Below are positions 22,471 to 36,400 of a stretch of 64,000 bases of DNA, piece after piece (the stretch's first letter is position 1; every line of letters starts with the position of its first letter). The translations under genes and the position numbers were made by a program. The stretch covers positions 1-64,000 of the forward strand of contig SWBL01000122.1 in assembly GCA_024195585.1 (NCBI GenBank). The letters run 5' to 3'. The notes under the pieces are model-generated. The model was not told the origin of the DNA, did no database searches, and worked only from the letters and a program-made list of their open reading frames with translations. This DNA comes from Aureobasidium sp. EXF-3400. Lineage: Eukaryota > Ascomycota > Dothideomycetes > Dothideales > Saccotheciaceae.

Positions 22471-23226
22471 ATGCAGATACCGACCTTCTTTCTGCGCACG
22501 AACATGCGACTTCTGATCTTCCAGGCTCTTGTCGCATGGCTTTCCATCCGCTGTCATAACTTGCCGTTACCCTCGGGTGTAGGGTTTGCTCTCACTTCGT
22601 ACCTGGGGTCATTTACCACTACCGCGAAGGACATCCTAGACAGCAGATATGGCTTCGTTCTACCCTGGGAAGCAACTTTTATCCTCCCAATAGCTCTTGA
22701 CGCGTACATCACGAACAGTATGCCTGAACTGGCCATTCTTCTCGGCACCTCGCCTTGCGAAGTTGCGAAAAAGGATCCGGAAACTCACATGTGTGTCCCG
22801 GAGATTGCATATCGTTGTCATGAATTTGCAGATATGTGGGCTCACAGAAAACAGCCCGAGAGAAGCCTGCGAATCATGGAAATTTGCAGGGAGAAGTACC
22901 ATACAGATGTCAAGACCGCGAGGAAGCATCATGAAATGGGTCATAAGCATGATTCCGAAGTTTTGATGCAATTGCTTGGCTGCCTGCAGGCGGCTGAGAC
23001 CTGGGAGAAGAAGAGGGAGATTTGCCCAGAAAACAAGTCCATTGTGGATTGCGTTGCGGCGTATGGCGCACAAGAATTTGTCGCAGATCTCCGGCGAAGA
23101 AATCCCCACATGGTCGAAGAGAAACAAACACCACAAAAAGCGGCTGTTGAAGGAGAGAAAGAAACAGGCACTGAAGAACAACTAGAAGCAGCAACTGAAG
23201 AGCAAGTCGAAGCAGCAACATCGTGA
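22471..23226 (+). CDS. Hypothetical Cys-containing protein with hydrophobic N-terminus, possibly secreted
   Basis: 251 aa from the ATG at 22471; a second in-frame ATG at 22504 would start directly at the hydrophobic stretch MRLLIFQALVAWLSIRC. Family not recognised. The region after the N-terminus is partly hydrophobic (WEATFILPIALDAYI). Residues about 100-200 hold seven spaced Cys (SPCEV, MCVPE, RCHEF, ICREK, GCLQA, ICPEN, DCVAA) in a helical, charged setting, which could form disulfides in a secreted or lumenal protein. The tail is Glu/Ala-rich and ends in a 24-bp tandem duplication coding EEQ(L/V)EAAT twice (23173-23220). The uniform frame and codon texture support a gene, but no homology can be claimed by reading. 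Confidence 0.55.
   Translation: MQIPTFFLRTNMRLLIFQALVAWLSIRCHNLPLPSGVGFALTSYLGSFTTTAKDILDSRYGFVLPWEATFILPIALDAYITNSMPELAILLGTSPCEVAKKDPETHMCVPEIAYRCHEFADMWAHRKQPERSLRIMEICREKYHTDVKTARKHHEMGHKHDSEVLMQLLGCLQAAETWEKKREICPENKSIVDCVAAYGAQEFVADLRRRNPHMVEEKQTPQKAAVEGEKETGTEEQLEAATEEQVEAATS
23173..23220 (+). repeat. 24-bp tandem duplication inside the coding region
   Basis: Two adjacent 24-bp units code E-E-Q-L/V-E-A-A-T. They differ at several positions, so it is not brand new. Confidence 0.75.
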
Positions 23227-24447
23227 TATCTGTCTGCCTGACTCGTACGCGATTCCGTCTCTTTGCTCTCTATGTCGCAAGCTCTTGCTGATTCGACGAT
23301 CGAGTGAACTTTGTCGTTGCGAGGGGTCACGAAGATGGCTGCCACAAGCATGAAGGCCATCTATGGGATGTCGTGTAAGTGCTCGCATGTGCTCATATCA
23401 TGGATGTCCGGAAGCAAGAAGGTCGCGTTCTCCAAAATCAGCTGTCGCCCTATGCATCGAGCTACTTGACACAAAGGAGATAGGTGGTACAGGCCCGCAA
23501 TGGTTGTATGTTATTGGGAAGCGGAGGCGAAGCTGAAAAGTAGAAGCGAAGAGGCAGAAAAGACGATGGTGGTAGCATCTGAGAAGCGAATCGCAGCAGC
23601 GATAGCAGAAGGATATGAAGCCTTCTGCGAAAGAAGCATTGCGTTGTGGTGTATGCTCGTGGGATTTTAGGAGAGTCTTTCTGAGTTGAAGGCAGACATG
23701 CAGGCGCAGGACTTTCATTATCAGAGAATAGGATCAGGAAGGCAAGCCAGGATGGCAACGGCGATGAATAAGGCCCTGAGGTCGTATCGTCAATTAGGTT
23801 TCCTCATCGTATCTCACGACCAATACTTACCTGATCTTTCTCCAGCATCAATACGCCCACCATCTCGAACGGTCGTTCACACATCAGGCCCGGGAAACCC
23901 GCTTCTTCACGTTGCACCCCATGACTCACGACGTAGAAGCAGACTTGAATATCAGCACGAAGGCTTAATCAGAGGGATGCTAATGCGAAGGTCTTTTAGG
24001 TCTCTCGATCCCCTTGAGGAAAGTAGAGCAAAGCGGTGTGTCGCGTGGCTGCACCGTCGCTGAAGGCTTCGCTGTTGTTCGATGATGGCGGATGTGTTGA
24101 TGATGATAATAATGATGATGAAGGTGGGTGAAGAAATCTTGGAGGTCGATGTTCGGCAAAGCTTTGTTTCATGTTGTGGTCGCAAAGTATGGGAAGTCGC
24201 GATGGTTGCGTTGTCATCAGGCTTCATGGAAGGAAGCAGCCAGCAACTCGTGCCTTCCTCTTCATCCTCACGATGATGTGATTGCGATCCTGGGATTTAC
24301 AGAAAACAATATTCGAATATGAGATGCGATGAGCGAACGCTAAATAATGACTAGAAACTCCACCAGCAATGATACCTCCTTTTTTTTTTATCTTTTTCTT
24401 TTATATCTTTTCACTCCTGTACAATTGTTCATCACCTTGTTATGTTA
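23227..24447. other. Spacer downstream of the siderophore NRPS gene
   Basis: It contains the 3' flanks of the gene ending at 23226 and of the NRPS ending at 24448. A T-rich run near 24379-24389 is close to the NRPS 3' end but on the plus strand. Short frames at 23686-24063 and on the opposite strand show no domain. No gene seen. Confidence 0.4.
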
Positions 24448-27400
24448 TTAATCCTCGAGCACTCCTCCGATCTCGATCTTCAACTCTTCGATCAAGCCCT
24501 CAGCTTGCTCTACGTCCATCATGTCTTCCCACCCGAACACACCAATGCCAAGCGCACCATCAGCGACGGTCGCCTCAATATCCAGTGATCGCTGCGAAAG
24601 GTCAGTAAACATATCTGATATCTTGGGTTGCGCAACATTGCTCACCTTGTATATCCTCTTCAAATCCTCACGCTGCAGCTCTTTTGGCACGACAAAATCA
24701 TCCGCAACGGCATCCGACACGTGACTTCGCTTTTCAGTGCGATGTTCTTCTGCCTCCTCATCCATAACAACAGCCTGCTTCCTGGTAGCATCGTCGTCGT
24801 TATCTGGCACCTTCACGAAGTTGACAAACGTGTCCACTGTGACCCCCGTCCATGCCTCAACCTCCCACAATCCAACGCTGCTGTTCTCTGAACTGCCGAT
24901 GAGCTGCAGATCCTTCTGAATCTGTTTTGCGAGTTCAGCAAGAGAGGTCTTTGTCGGCGAGCGGACGCGTAAAGGAACGAGGTTCAACGTTGGTGCTGCT
25001 AGGCTGGACAGATCTTCTAGGTGTGAGCGGTTGGCTAAGTAGATGCCTATAACCACGTCCTCGGCTGTAGGATCAGTGTTATAGCTGTAGGCTCTGGCGT
25101 AAGCTGCGAAGAATACAGACTGGAGACTGAGCCCTTGCTTTCTCAATTCGTTCTCAGATTTGGGCATATCTGACATGGCGCGAGGATCATAGACCTCGAT
25201 GTGGCGAGCTGACGGCGACGGGTCAGACTCAAGCTGTGAAGATTGCACGCCTTGAAGATAATCGGTCCAGAAAGTCTTTCTTGCATTTTGGGCAGCCGTA
25301 TCAAGTGATGAAGCAATGAAGTCAGCGAGAGTCACAGAAGACTTATGTGTCGCGGCAGAGTCTTGCAGATAAACACCAAGTTCTTGGCTGAGTAGTGACA
25401 GGCTCACAGCATCGTATAACGCGTGGTGGATCTTGAGGCAGAGTTTGTAAGTATCATCTGCTTTTTGCACAGTCAGGCGGACGAATGGCTGCTTCAAAGC
25501 TGATGACGGCTCCTCCTTGTTGTCCAAGTCCACAAACGAAGCAGGAGCATCTCGCAACACGAGTTGCAAGAAAGGTATCTCATTGTCTTGAGTCGCAATA
25601 AAGACTGTGCGCAACACTGCATTGTTGGCCACGAGTTTCTGCCATGCTTGCTTGATATTGTCCATAGTGGTCGAGACAGTGGTGACATATTCGAACTCTC
25701 CGTAGAAGAGCTGCCCGTCAGTGGCTTGCCATGCGCCTAACATATAGATTTGACCAGCAGTCGCAGGGAGAATCTGCTCTATTTGTTGTTCCTCAAAGCC
25801 GAATTGATCAGGTGCGAAACTTTTCTGTGTCATAATATCGGCGATGGCCTTGTCAGCAGTGACACCTTGGGTCTTGGCCGTCTTCTTGGTGCTCTTGTCT
25901 TGTGCCACTGATGCGATCTTTGAGACCGATCCAGCGCGAACAATCTCACTGACAGTGATTCTGACGGCCTTCTTTCGCAGCAAAGCCGAAATCTTGATAG
26001 CATTGATCGAATCGACACCCAGATTCTGAATAGACGCAGTTTTGGAGATCTCAGATTCCGGCGTCTTAGTGACCTTTGCGATAGCTTCCCGCACTGCGGA
26101 TTCAGTTCCTGACCAGTTGTCACCATCCTCGACTGCCTCCTCGCTGGTGTCTGTTGTCTGATCTGCGCCAGCTTCCACTTGCTGTTGGAAAGCAGATAGG
26201 TTACAGACACTGACTTGTTGATCGTGGAACGTCAGCGTGGGCTCAAGAGGCTTGTCGACAATGGCTTGTAAGACACTGTTGAGAGTGCTGAGAAGATCTT
26301 TAACGCCATTCTCATCGAATGCATTACTCTTGCAAGCAGCGCGCCAAATTAATGAGTCATTGACGACTTCAGCCTCAACAGCTACAGGATAATCGACTTC
26401 AGAGGCCCCGTTAACAGACTCATAGAGTGTTTGAGTCTCGGTATCGTCACCATCTGGTCGTCTCTGGAAGGTGAAGAGTGTGTCGAAGAAAGCATCGGTT
26501 TCGCTGGTGCCCGATGATTGAACTTGTCCTTGACAGGCGGCCTGAATCTGACGTAGCGGAAAGTGCTGATGGTTAGAAATGTCAGATATGGTTGCCTGTA
26601 TGCTTTGCAACACATCCTTTCTAGATCCATGCAGGACAGATCGCATGATGACTGTGTTCATCATCGGGAACATGACTTGCTCGGCAAGTTCGCTGTCACG
26701 ACCAGCCAAGACAACACCAAACATAACATCCAGGGATTGTACAGTATGTGCGAGTACAAACGCCCATGCTGTCTGGCAGACGGCTTGCAGAGTTACTCCT
26801 TGCTGCTTGCAGAATGTTGAAAGATCATTGGCGGTAACATGACTTGTCTTCTCTGCCCGATGTGTGACTGTTTTGATGTCTCTGTTCTGTGGAAGCTGAG
26901 TCTTCTTCGCATCGGTCAAAAGGCTGCGCCAAAACGTGACAGCCTCCTCATTGCTGCTATCGAAAGTGTCTTCCAGGATCTCAGCATAGAATGGGCGAGC
27001 CTGGAACGTGTCGCTGTAAGCCTTAAGGATGTCTTGGTGAAGTAGTGAAAGACTGTGACCATCATAGAGAGCATGAGCAATTGAAAGTACAAGGTAGTCG
27101 TTATCAGGAGTAGACACCCGGGTCAAATGAAGTTGAGGTTCGGACAAAGCGGCCGATGATACGATGGAGCTGATCTGCGCGAGATGTTCGTCGATAGCAT
27201 CTACACTTGACAGATCGATGGACTCCATGCTCAAATCTTCGGGCTTATGGACGACCTGAGCGAACGTGGCATCTAAGTCTGGATCTTCGATCTCAAGGAA
27301 ACCAGTTCGGAGGATAGGAGAAGCTCCGATCACTGTTTGCCACGCCCTCTCAAGCTTCTCGCGGTCAACATCCTTGGAGATCTTCAGGACATCATGATTG

Positions 27401-30400
27401 AAGTAGGCTTTGTAGGATGATTGGACCATTTCCGAGACCAACGCTTCCTGCATAGGGCTGGCTGGGAGAACCCGTTCTACGTTCTTCACCCGGCTGTTTG
27501 CGTATGAGGCTAGCTTACTTTCAAGAGCTTGGAAGGCACCCTCAGACTTGGTGTTCGACCTATCAGTCTTGTCGTTGGTCAATGTTGAAACCATTTGGGC
27601 GATCGTCTTTAATCGCATGATAGTGCTGACAGGCAGAGCAATACTCTTCTTCTTGAGACGCGACGAGAGCTTTACGGCATCTACACTGTCCAGCCCGACT
27701 TCGAAGATGGAGGTGTGTTCATCAACTTCAGTCTCCTGCACACCAGCGAGGTTCGCCATCTCCGAGCGAATGACACAAGCTTCGGAAATCCAGTCGAAAT
27801 CGCCAGTACCTTTGGTTTGGGCTTTGTGTTGTTTGCTGTCTGCAGTTCTGGGAAGCCGTTCGAAAGTTTGACCAAGACTAGCAGCAGCGTCGTACTCAGG
27901 AGACTCGACCATCGCTAGGAAGGCTTGGTGGAATTCATCAATCAACTCTCGAGCCTTTGTCTCGTCGCAGATCAAGGCTTTAGCAGCCACAGTGATTCTC
28001 AGCTCTCCATTGGCAACCTCTTCCGCCTCAAATGAGAGTGGATAATCAGCTTCGAAAGAATCGTCTGACAAGGGCTTGAGGATCGAGTTGTCAGCATCGG
28101 AATTGTCAAGAACACCTTGATATACGAGCAACGCGTCGAAGAGCGGCTCTGATCGTCCTTTGTTGCACCACTTCGTGATATCGCGAAGGGGTGTATGTTG
28201 ATATGGCAGAGCATTTGTGTTGAAGTCATGACATCTCTGAACAAGAGTTTGCCATGAGTCTCCTGGCTCACATCTCAGGTAGAAGGGAATGGTATTGAAC
28301 AAGGGTCCGATCACCTTCTCAACGCCATCAAAGTCAATGGAGCGCCCAGAAACGACTGTACCAACAGCACCTTGATAATGCTTTCGCAAAGTAACGATCC
28401 AGCTCGCTTGAACCAAAGCTTGAACTGTCACGCCCAGAGAGCGACGCAGCTCATCTGCTTGCGACAGGATCTCAAGGCTGGCTGTGAAGAGAGTGTCTTG
28501 AGCAGCTTCATTCTCGATAAGTGCAGGCATTGCTGTAGGCACAACGTCCTGGAGATGGTCCAGCCAGAACTGCTTCGCGCCTTGCACATTGCGCAAAGGA
28601 CCATAGGGCAGGCAATCGATAAAGGACTTGCCGGACTCGGCCTCTTCGGAAGCGTAAAGTTTGGAGACGTTGTTCATCAACATGTCGAAAGAATTGCCAT
28701 CATAAAGAGCGTGGTGCAGGTCGACAGATACAAAGCTTTCGGAGCCAGAGCGAACGACCACAATCTCAAATGGTACTGTCAAGTGAGACGCGTTGTAGGA
28801 GCACCATTTTTGTTTACGCTTAGCGAAAACGCTGTCCACAGAAGCAAGATCATAGACCTCAAGTGTCCACCATGGAAGATGACCCGTCTTTCTTACAGCT
28901 TGTACATATCCGTCATCTGTCTCAACGAAGAAGGTGCGTAAGATCTGAGTCCTTTGCAGAGCTTGATTGAAGGCTTCTTCAAGTCTTTGCAGATCAACCC
29001 CTTGAGCTTTGTATTTGAAGCTGTTGAAGTAGAGTGCGGAATCACTTGCCAAAGATCTTGAGATGATGCCTTGCTGCAAGGGGGTACATGGTGCAATAGC
29101 TTCAATATCGTCCACTTTGCAACGAAGAACCCGGGTGACCGTACCCAAATGCCTCTGTCGACAGGCAGAGATGACTTGTTTAGCATCAGCGACCTCGCCA
29201 GCTGATCCATCTGTAGATGCAGCGAGTGCTTTCGTCAATCTACTGATGGTTGAATTCTTCAGGACAGTCGCTACTTGCGCGTTTGAGAAGCCACTTGTCT
29301 TGAGCTTCCTGGTGAATTGAATAGCCGAGATGGAATTGAGTCCAAGAGTGAAGATGTTGGATGAGGGCTTGAGGTCATTCTCATCAATCTTGAGTAACTC
29401 GGCGAGAACTCGAGCAATCTTGTGCTCTGCTTCACTAAGAGACTGTTGACCATCTGCTTGTGCAGCATAACTCTGGATGGCGGTAGTGGGCAAGTCAGCA
29501 TAAAGCTGACGAAGAAGCTTCTCTTCCACTTTGTTGTTCACAGACAAAGGAATGCGCTCGATTGGCAGAAAGTGTGTAGGAACCATATACCCAGGCAAGC
29601 GTTCTTCGCATGCAGTGCGTGCTGCTTGGATAAGATGTTTGGTTGACTCTGCAGGACATAATTCTGGTTTGCCTTGTTTTCTGGACTCGTTGATACCGAT
29701 GAAAGCGATAAGCTGGTCCTTCTGTTGTTTCGGGTGCTTGGCGACAACACAGACAGTGTCTTGAATATCTTGACAACCCTTGATCACAGCTTCAATCTCA
29801 TCAATCTCAAGTCTTTGTCCTCTGAGCTTGACTTGGTTATCTTTGCGCCCCAAGAAATCGATTGAACCGTCGTGGAATAGACGAACAAGATCGCCAGTCC
29901 GGTAGACTCGCTCACCGAAAGCATCCAGGTAAGGGAAACAATCTGCAGTAAGCTCGGGACGATTCAGATAGCCCTTTCCTACAAGATTTCCGGATATACA
30001 GAGTTCTCCCACAGCGCCCCGTAAGACAGGAGTTTGAGAGCCAGGTGCCAAAACGTAGGAGCCAACGTTGTCAAATTGCCAGCCAATGTTGGAAGGCTTT
30101 CCTTCTTTTGGAACGGAAGGGAAGACGGTCACGCCGATAGTGCATTCTGTAGGTCCGTAGAAGTTGAAAAGACAGCCAACGTCTCCCCAGGTGTTGATCT
30201 GATCTTGCTTGAGCGCTTCTCCACCGGTGATGAAGACACCTTTGTGCAGGCTAGGAACCAAGGCAGGATCAAGGAGCCTACCAAGGGATGGGGTCAGATC
30301 AAGGTGAGTAATCTGCATGGTATCGATGAAGCCCGCAATGTCTTCCAAGATCAAATCTCGAGGAGCACATACCAGACGCATGCCGACGATCCATGTCCAG

Positions 30401-33400
30401 AACTGTTCTAGAACCGAGACATCGAAATGATATGAGGCGAACTGTAGCCAGCGAGACTCGTCTGTCCATCGTCCCTTGAACAGGCGTTTGAATGCCATGA
30501 CCAGTTGAACGGCGTTACCATGGGTGAGTTCACATCCTTTTGGTGTACCTGTAGTTCCAGAAGTGTACAAGACATAGCTGACAGAAGAAGGAGACAAATC
30601 CTTTACTGGAACCGCTGAAGATGACAATTTGTGTTTATTTTCCAGATTGATTAGGTCGATGACATCGCACTGAGTTGAGCCCATTAGCTCGGAGCGGATC
30701 GACTCCGACGTCAGGAGAACTTGAGCATTGGAGTCTTGTAAGATGAAGGCTTTGCGGGCTGCAGGTGCCGTAGGATCGATAGCACAGAAGGCACAGCCAG
30801 CCTTGAGGATGCCGTAGAATGCAAACGATGCTTCTGGACATTTGTCGAATGAAGTCGCGATGATGTCGCCAGGCTTTGCACCCCGGTCAACTAGGAGATG
30901 CGCAATCTTGTTCGCCTCGTCATCCAGCTGGCGGAAAGTCCAGCGTCGACTTGAAATTTGACCGTCTTCTAGACCGTCTACAAACTCCATCGCAAGGCGG
31001 TCTGGGTGGTCTTTGGCAGAAGCCTCAGTCATTTCATGCAGATACTGGAAGTCTGTCGGAATGGTAGGGTCTTTTGGAGGAATGATAGACAGCACCGACC
31101 TATCGGGCGTGTCCTGGAATTTCAACAAACTGGCAATGATAGATTCCATCTGTTGTAATATAATCTTTCCTTGCTCAAAAGGTATTTGAGTAGGATCGGC
31201 TGTCAGCCGAAGACCAAGACGATTTTCATTGAGTGCTTCCATCTCAATGGAGACAGCAAGCTCAACCGAAGCCTTCTCGCGGACAACCTTCCACGAGAAA
31301 ACAGGAGCATCATCGTTTATAGGTCTTTGATAGACAAAGAGAGAGTCGAACAACGCCTCGCTTGGCAATTCAGCGAACTTCTGGATGTTCGTCAACGGCG
31401 TGAACTGAAACTTCTGAATGCTGGCGTTATATGACATCAGATCTTGAAGAAGTTGCGTGTCCTCTACTGCAGTGTTGCTCGAGACAGGGAGGGTTGTGAT
31501 GCACGGGAAAGCAGCATCCATCGTCGCGGGAGCGGTACGACCAGAGAAGACCACCCCGAAGGTCACTTGCGATTCTCCAGTATATGCGCTCAGCAGTCGG
31601 GCCCAAGCGGCTTGGCCGACTGATTGCATTGAAACACCAAGATCTCGACAACGGGCTTCTAGCTTGTCACGCTGAAGTCCAAAGACCAGCTCGACATTGA
31701 CAGCCTCTGTGCTCGAAGCTCTGATCGGTGTCAGGTTGGGCATGCGAGTCACCGGAGCACCGCTGAGTTTCTGCGACCAGAAGGCACGTTGTTTATCCAG
31801 GCCAGCCTGACTGCTCGAAAGGATGTGACTCAAGGCGCTCTCGATTGACTGTCTTGCAGCGACAGAGCCATTGGAAAGAGCAGATTCAAGATCGGTCATG
31901 ATCAAGCGTAGACTCTCTGCGTCGAAGATGGCGTGATGTGCAGAGAACTGCAAACATAATTTGCCTTCGATTTCAAGTAAGCTCCATCTCCATGGAGGCA
32001 GATGAAGGTTGTCCTTGACAGAGTCTGAAGCCGTCCTTTCCCGATACTCGAACGTTGACTTGTCTGCGGAAGAAGCCCGAATTTCGAGTTCGTTGACATC
32101 AAACTTATCATAAGTCAACATCACGAAGGGATGCTCATGGTCGTCAGTGTCGATGAACCCTGTCCGCAGTATCTCGTGTTGCTCGAGAACCTTGGACCAC
32201 GCGAGGCCGAGCTTCCGGGCATCGATCTCTGCCTCTACTGCATAGAAAGTATGGTTGAAGTACTGATGACCATCAGAGTGTGTGTATTCGCTCAGCATGC
32301 CAGATTGCAAAGGGGTGCAGGGTCTTATGGCAGACACTCTACCAGAAAGAGCCTGATGAGTCTCTAATGCAACATGGCGATGGCGTTTGTCGAATGCATC
32401 AAAGTCATATGCAGGTGTGTCGGAAGTTGGGGTGTGTGATCGAGTCTGAACAGCTGATGCCAACTCAGAGCACGACGGGCCCTCCATTACATCGCTGGCT
32501 TGCACTGGGAGTCCTTCTTTACGAAGTCGGTTTGCAAGTTGGATCGCACTAATGCTGTCCAAGCCAAGCTTGTAAATTGTTGTGTCCCTTGAGATCTGGT
32601 CCTCGGGAGCAGATGACACGGCAGAGAATGCCGCACGGATTCGCAGCTCAAGTGCCGACCAAGACTCGTCGCTGGAATGGCCAGACTTGGTCTGTCGTTT
32701 CTGCCGAGCAGCCTCTACAGACCGCATGTATTCTTCGTCTGGCTTCAAACTACCAGCTACCAGATTTTTGTCGAAATCAATGAAATCAGAAACGTCGCTA
32801 GAAGGGTATTTTATGCAAGATGAAAATGCAGACAAACACGCTTGATGAAGATTAGCAACAACTTCATCGTCAAGATAACTCCTGGTGTGTGTGTCAGCTG
32901 TGATGATCACTCTAGGTGACAAAAAAAGAAGAAAAAAAAAGGATATGCTTGGACTCACCGATTGAAATGCAAGGAAAGGGTATATGATTCGCTAGTGGGC
33001 ATAAATTCGACGATGCAAGGGAACTATACCATGTTAGCCAGAGTGTGAACTTGGTTCGCCATTCCAAGTACTTACATCCATAACTCCCGTTTCACCTTCC
33101 GGAGCCCAGATGTCTGTGTCAAGATCTGTAGAAGTCTGCTGCAGAAGGACAAGAGAATCGAACAACCGCTGTCCGTTGGTACCCGCTTGTGCTTGGATAC
33201 GACGCAAAGGTGTGAGTTGGTACGGCAGAATTTCGATATTAGCTTTCTGGAGCGCTTTAATGAGGCTTAAATTGCTTCGGTGCTTTGCCAAGTCTGCGCG
33301 AAGGGGAATGGTGTTGAAGCATGGTGCGACCAGAGACTCAATACCATCGACAGGCACGCTACGTCCACTGACCACATTGCCGAAGCAGATATCCGAGTGG

Positions 33401-36400
33401 CATTGCGATGCGGACAATGTCTTCGCCCACATTGCTTGGACCAGACTTAGCATGGTTGTTGAGTGTTTTGTCAAGAAAGCTTCCACTGCATCACGCGAGC
33501 AGTCAAGGCTGTCAGTGATATTGCCGAAACTTTCTCTTGGGCTACTGGTGGCTAAATTCTCGAATGGCTTTGGGATGAGTCCTTGGAGCTGATCCCTGAA
33601 GAATTCATCTGCTTGTTCCACACTCGAAGAAACCATGAAGTCCAGGAAAGGTTTGAATGAAATTGGATCGGAAAGCGATTGGTCTTTGTATGACTGTTCA
33701 ACTTCGAGCAGAAGGTTGGACATCGCATTAGCATCGTAGAGAGCGTGATGCATGTCGAGCAAAAGGTAGACAGTGGAGTCTGCCTTATAGACCTGGATCT
33801 TCCAAGGTGGCAAGAATTCGTGAAGAGGGTCTCCATGCTTTTGTGTAGACTCAAGCAAGGCTGAAGGATGATCGGGGACGGTGTCACACTCTTCCCACGG
33901 CAACGTCCATTCTGACAGTACAGCTTGCACGAAGGGGAACTTCGAGTTTTCAGTCATGAGGAAAGTCGTCCTCAAGATACTATGCCTTTGCAACATGATT
34001 TCCCAACACGCTTTCAGTTTATCTACTGAACCGTGAAGACGGAACAGGGTTTTGTTTCTGTACGCTGAAGATCCTGATGTATCCTTTGCTGATAGCATTG
34101 CCTCTTGCAAAGGTGTGCATGGAAGTACCTGTTGCGCAGTTTGACCGTGCTCGCGGAGTTGCGATACCACACTTTCATGGAGGTCTGAACCAATAGCTGT
34201 CTCACAGTTTACTGCAGCATGCTCGGTATTTTGCTCTTCAATTTTTGGTCGTGAGTCCTGTAGATGTGAAGCCAGCTTGGCAACAGTAGGCCTTTTCAGA
34301 ATTCGAGATACGTCAACTTCATAGCCGTACTCACTCCTCAGCTTCGTTGCAAAACGGATTGCTGACACAGAATCGAGTCCTAACGCAAAGAAAGAGGTAG
34401 AACGTCCGATTGAGGTAGATGGCGTGCGCAAGGTGTCGGCAAGTGCTGCAAGTACCTGCTTCTCTGTGGCGGAGAGCTCACTGTTATCACCCTCGTCGTC
34501 GAAACCCTGAGAACATGCACTCAGAACATCTACACCAAGTTCTGAGGCATCCTTGGCGAGTCGTCTTCTATCGATCTTGCCTTGTAAGGTTTGAGGAATA
34601 GCAGAGACAGGTACTAGCGCATCGGGAATCATGTAAATTGGTAGATGTTCGACGAGGTGCGCGAAAATTGTGGCTATAATCTCCTTCAACGAGTCATCTG
34701 GCTGTAGTATTGAGTACGTATCTTTGGAGTGACCACTTGGGATCCAGAAGGCCATCAAACGTTCATTGTCTGCAGACTTGATAATTTCGATCGCACAATT
34801 CTGCACGTTTTGGACTTGGAGGAGGCATCCAGTGATTTCACCAAGCTCGATTCTTTGCCCACGAATCTTTCTTTGATCGTCAGTGCGACCTTGAATCAAG
34901 ATAGTTCCATCAGGCAGCAGCCGACCGAGATCTCCACTGCGATAGATGCGGCCATAAGTTGGATGGTTGATAATCTTGCTATCTGTGAGCTCGGGCATGT
35001 TTTGATAGCCAAGGAATACCTGCTGGCCACCAAAGCAAAGTTCACCAAGGCCGCCAAGGGGGACCAACTGGAAGTCAGACTCTTGCGTCAACACGAACGC
35101 AGACGTGTTTTCGAATGGTGGACCGATATTGTTGATGACATGATCATGTTCCACTGCTGGGTTCACCGTACAAATGTTGGTAGTCTCAGATGGACCGTAG
35201 CCTTGATAGAGCCCTTTGCCAGCCCAAGCATTGTGAACCTGGTGAGTGACAGCCTCTCCAGCAGTGACAAGAAATTGAACTCTCGGTATATGAGCTGGGT
35301 TCGTCAATGCCGCTACAGTCGGTGTCATGGAAAGATGTGTGATAGCGAGTTCGTTGATCGCATTCTCAAGATCACGGAACAAAACGTCCTTGGATGCCGA
35401 GCACAGGCACATGCCGGTGTACCAGGTAAAAAAGATCTCGAACACACTGACATCGAAGGCTTGGTTACACGCTTGAAGCAATCTGGATCCCTTAGGGACG
35501 GAATAGATCTTGCTCAAGGCTTCAAGATTACTGAGTATGTTCTCTTGAGTTACCAGAACTCCTTTCGGCTTGCCTGTAGTGCCACTGGTGAAGACTGCGT
35601 AAGCAATGTCTGTGGGCTCGAAAGCAAGCTGAGGACTTGTGCATGACTGTTTAGAGGAATCAGCAGTAGTGACATTGATTACATGGCAACTGCTTATGTC
35701 GGTAATCATGTGTGCTGTTGTGGAGTCGGTTAAGCAGAACCGCACATTCGCATCTACGAGAATTTGGCTGATACGAGCTGGTGGGGTCTCCGGAACTAGA
35801 GGTAAGTAACCACAGCCTGCTTTGACGGCAGCAAGAATGGAGACATAGAGGGCAACAGACTTCTCCATGCAGATGCAGACAAGCTCATTGGGCTTAGCAC
35901 CTTGCGAGATAAGATAATTGGCTAGCTGGTTTGCTCGAGTGTTGAGTTCGCCGTAGGTCAAACCGTCGGTCGTCGAGGTTCCCTTACGAATATCCTGAGC
36001 GAAGATTAAAGCCAGGTCATCGGCCCTCTCAAGAGCATGATTCTCAACAAGAGATCCAAGTCCGGCCTTGTACGTGAAGAATTGCGGATCAGGGTTTGCG
36101 ACCGACAAGACTGAGGTAGGAAGCTGACTGCTGAGCTCGTTCATGAAGGTCTCAGGTCGTGCCACCACGATCTTGACCAAAGCGTCGAGCTGTTGCAACA
36201 GGATCTCGACATGCTGTGTTGGTAGAAGGCTCGATTGGTATGTGGCCTTGGCTTTCACACCATGCTGAGTGGGTTCGAGCTCTAGGGTCAGGTTAAACTC
36301 CAGATAGTCGTGTGCCTCCACCAGATTCAGCAGCGGTTGAGCTCGTGAGTTTGATCGAGCAGTCTCCTGCCACACAAAAATACTGTCAAAGAGAGCTTCG

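Noticed and set aside
24448..32958. A separate second NRPS gene with its own signal peptide
   Set aside because: Its apparent start is translated intron. Splicing through the 65-nt exon joins it to the upstream NRPS half in frame.
34729..35646. 305-codon plus-strand open frame opposite the second A domain of the NRPS
   Set aside because: It is the mirror of a strongly conserved adenylation domain. It has no domain of its own, and such antisense frames are common opposite long coding regions.
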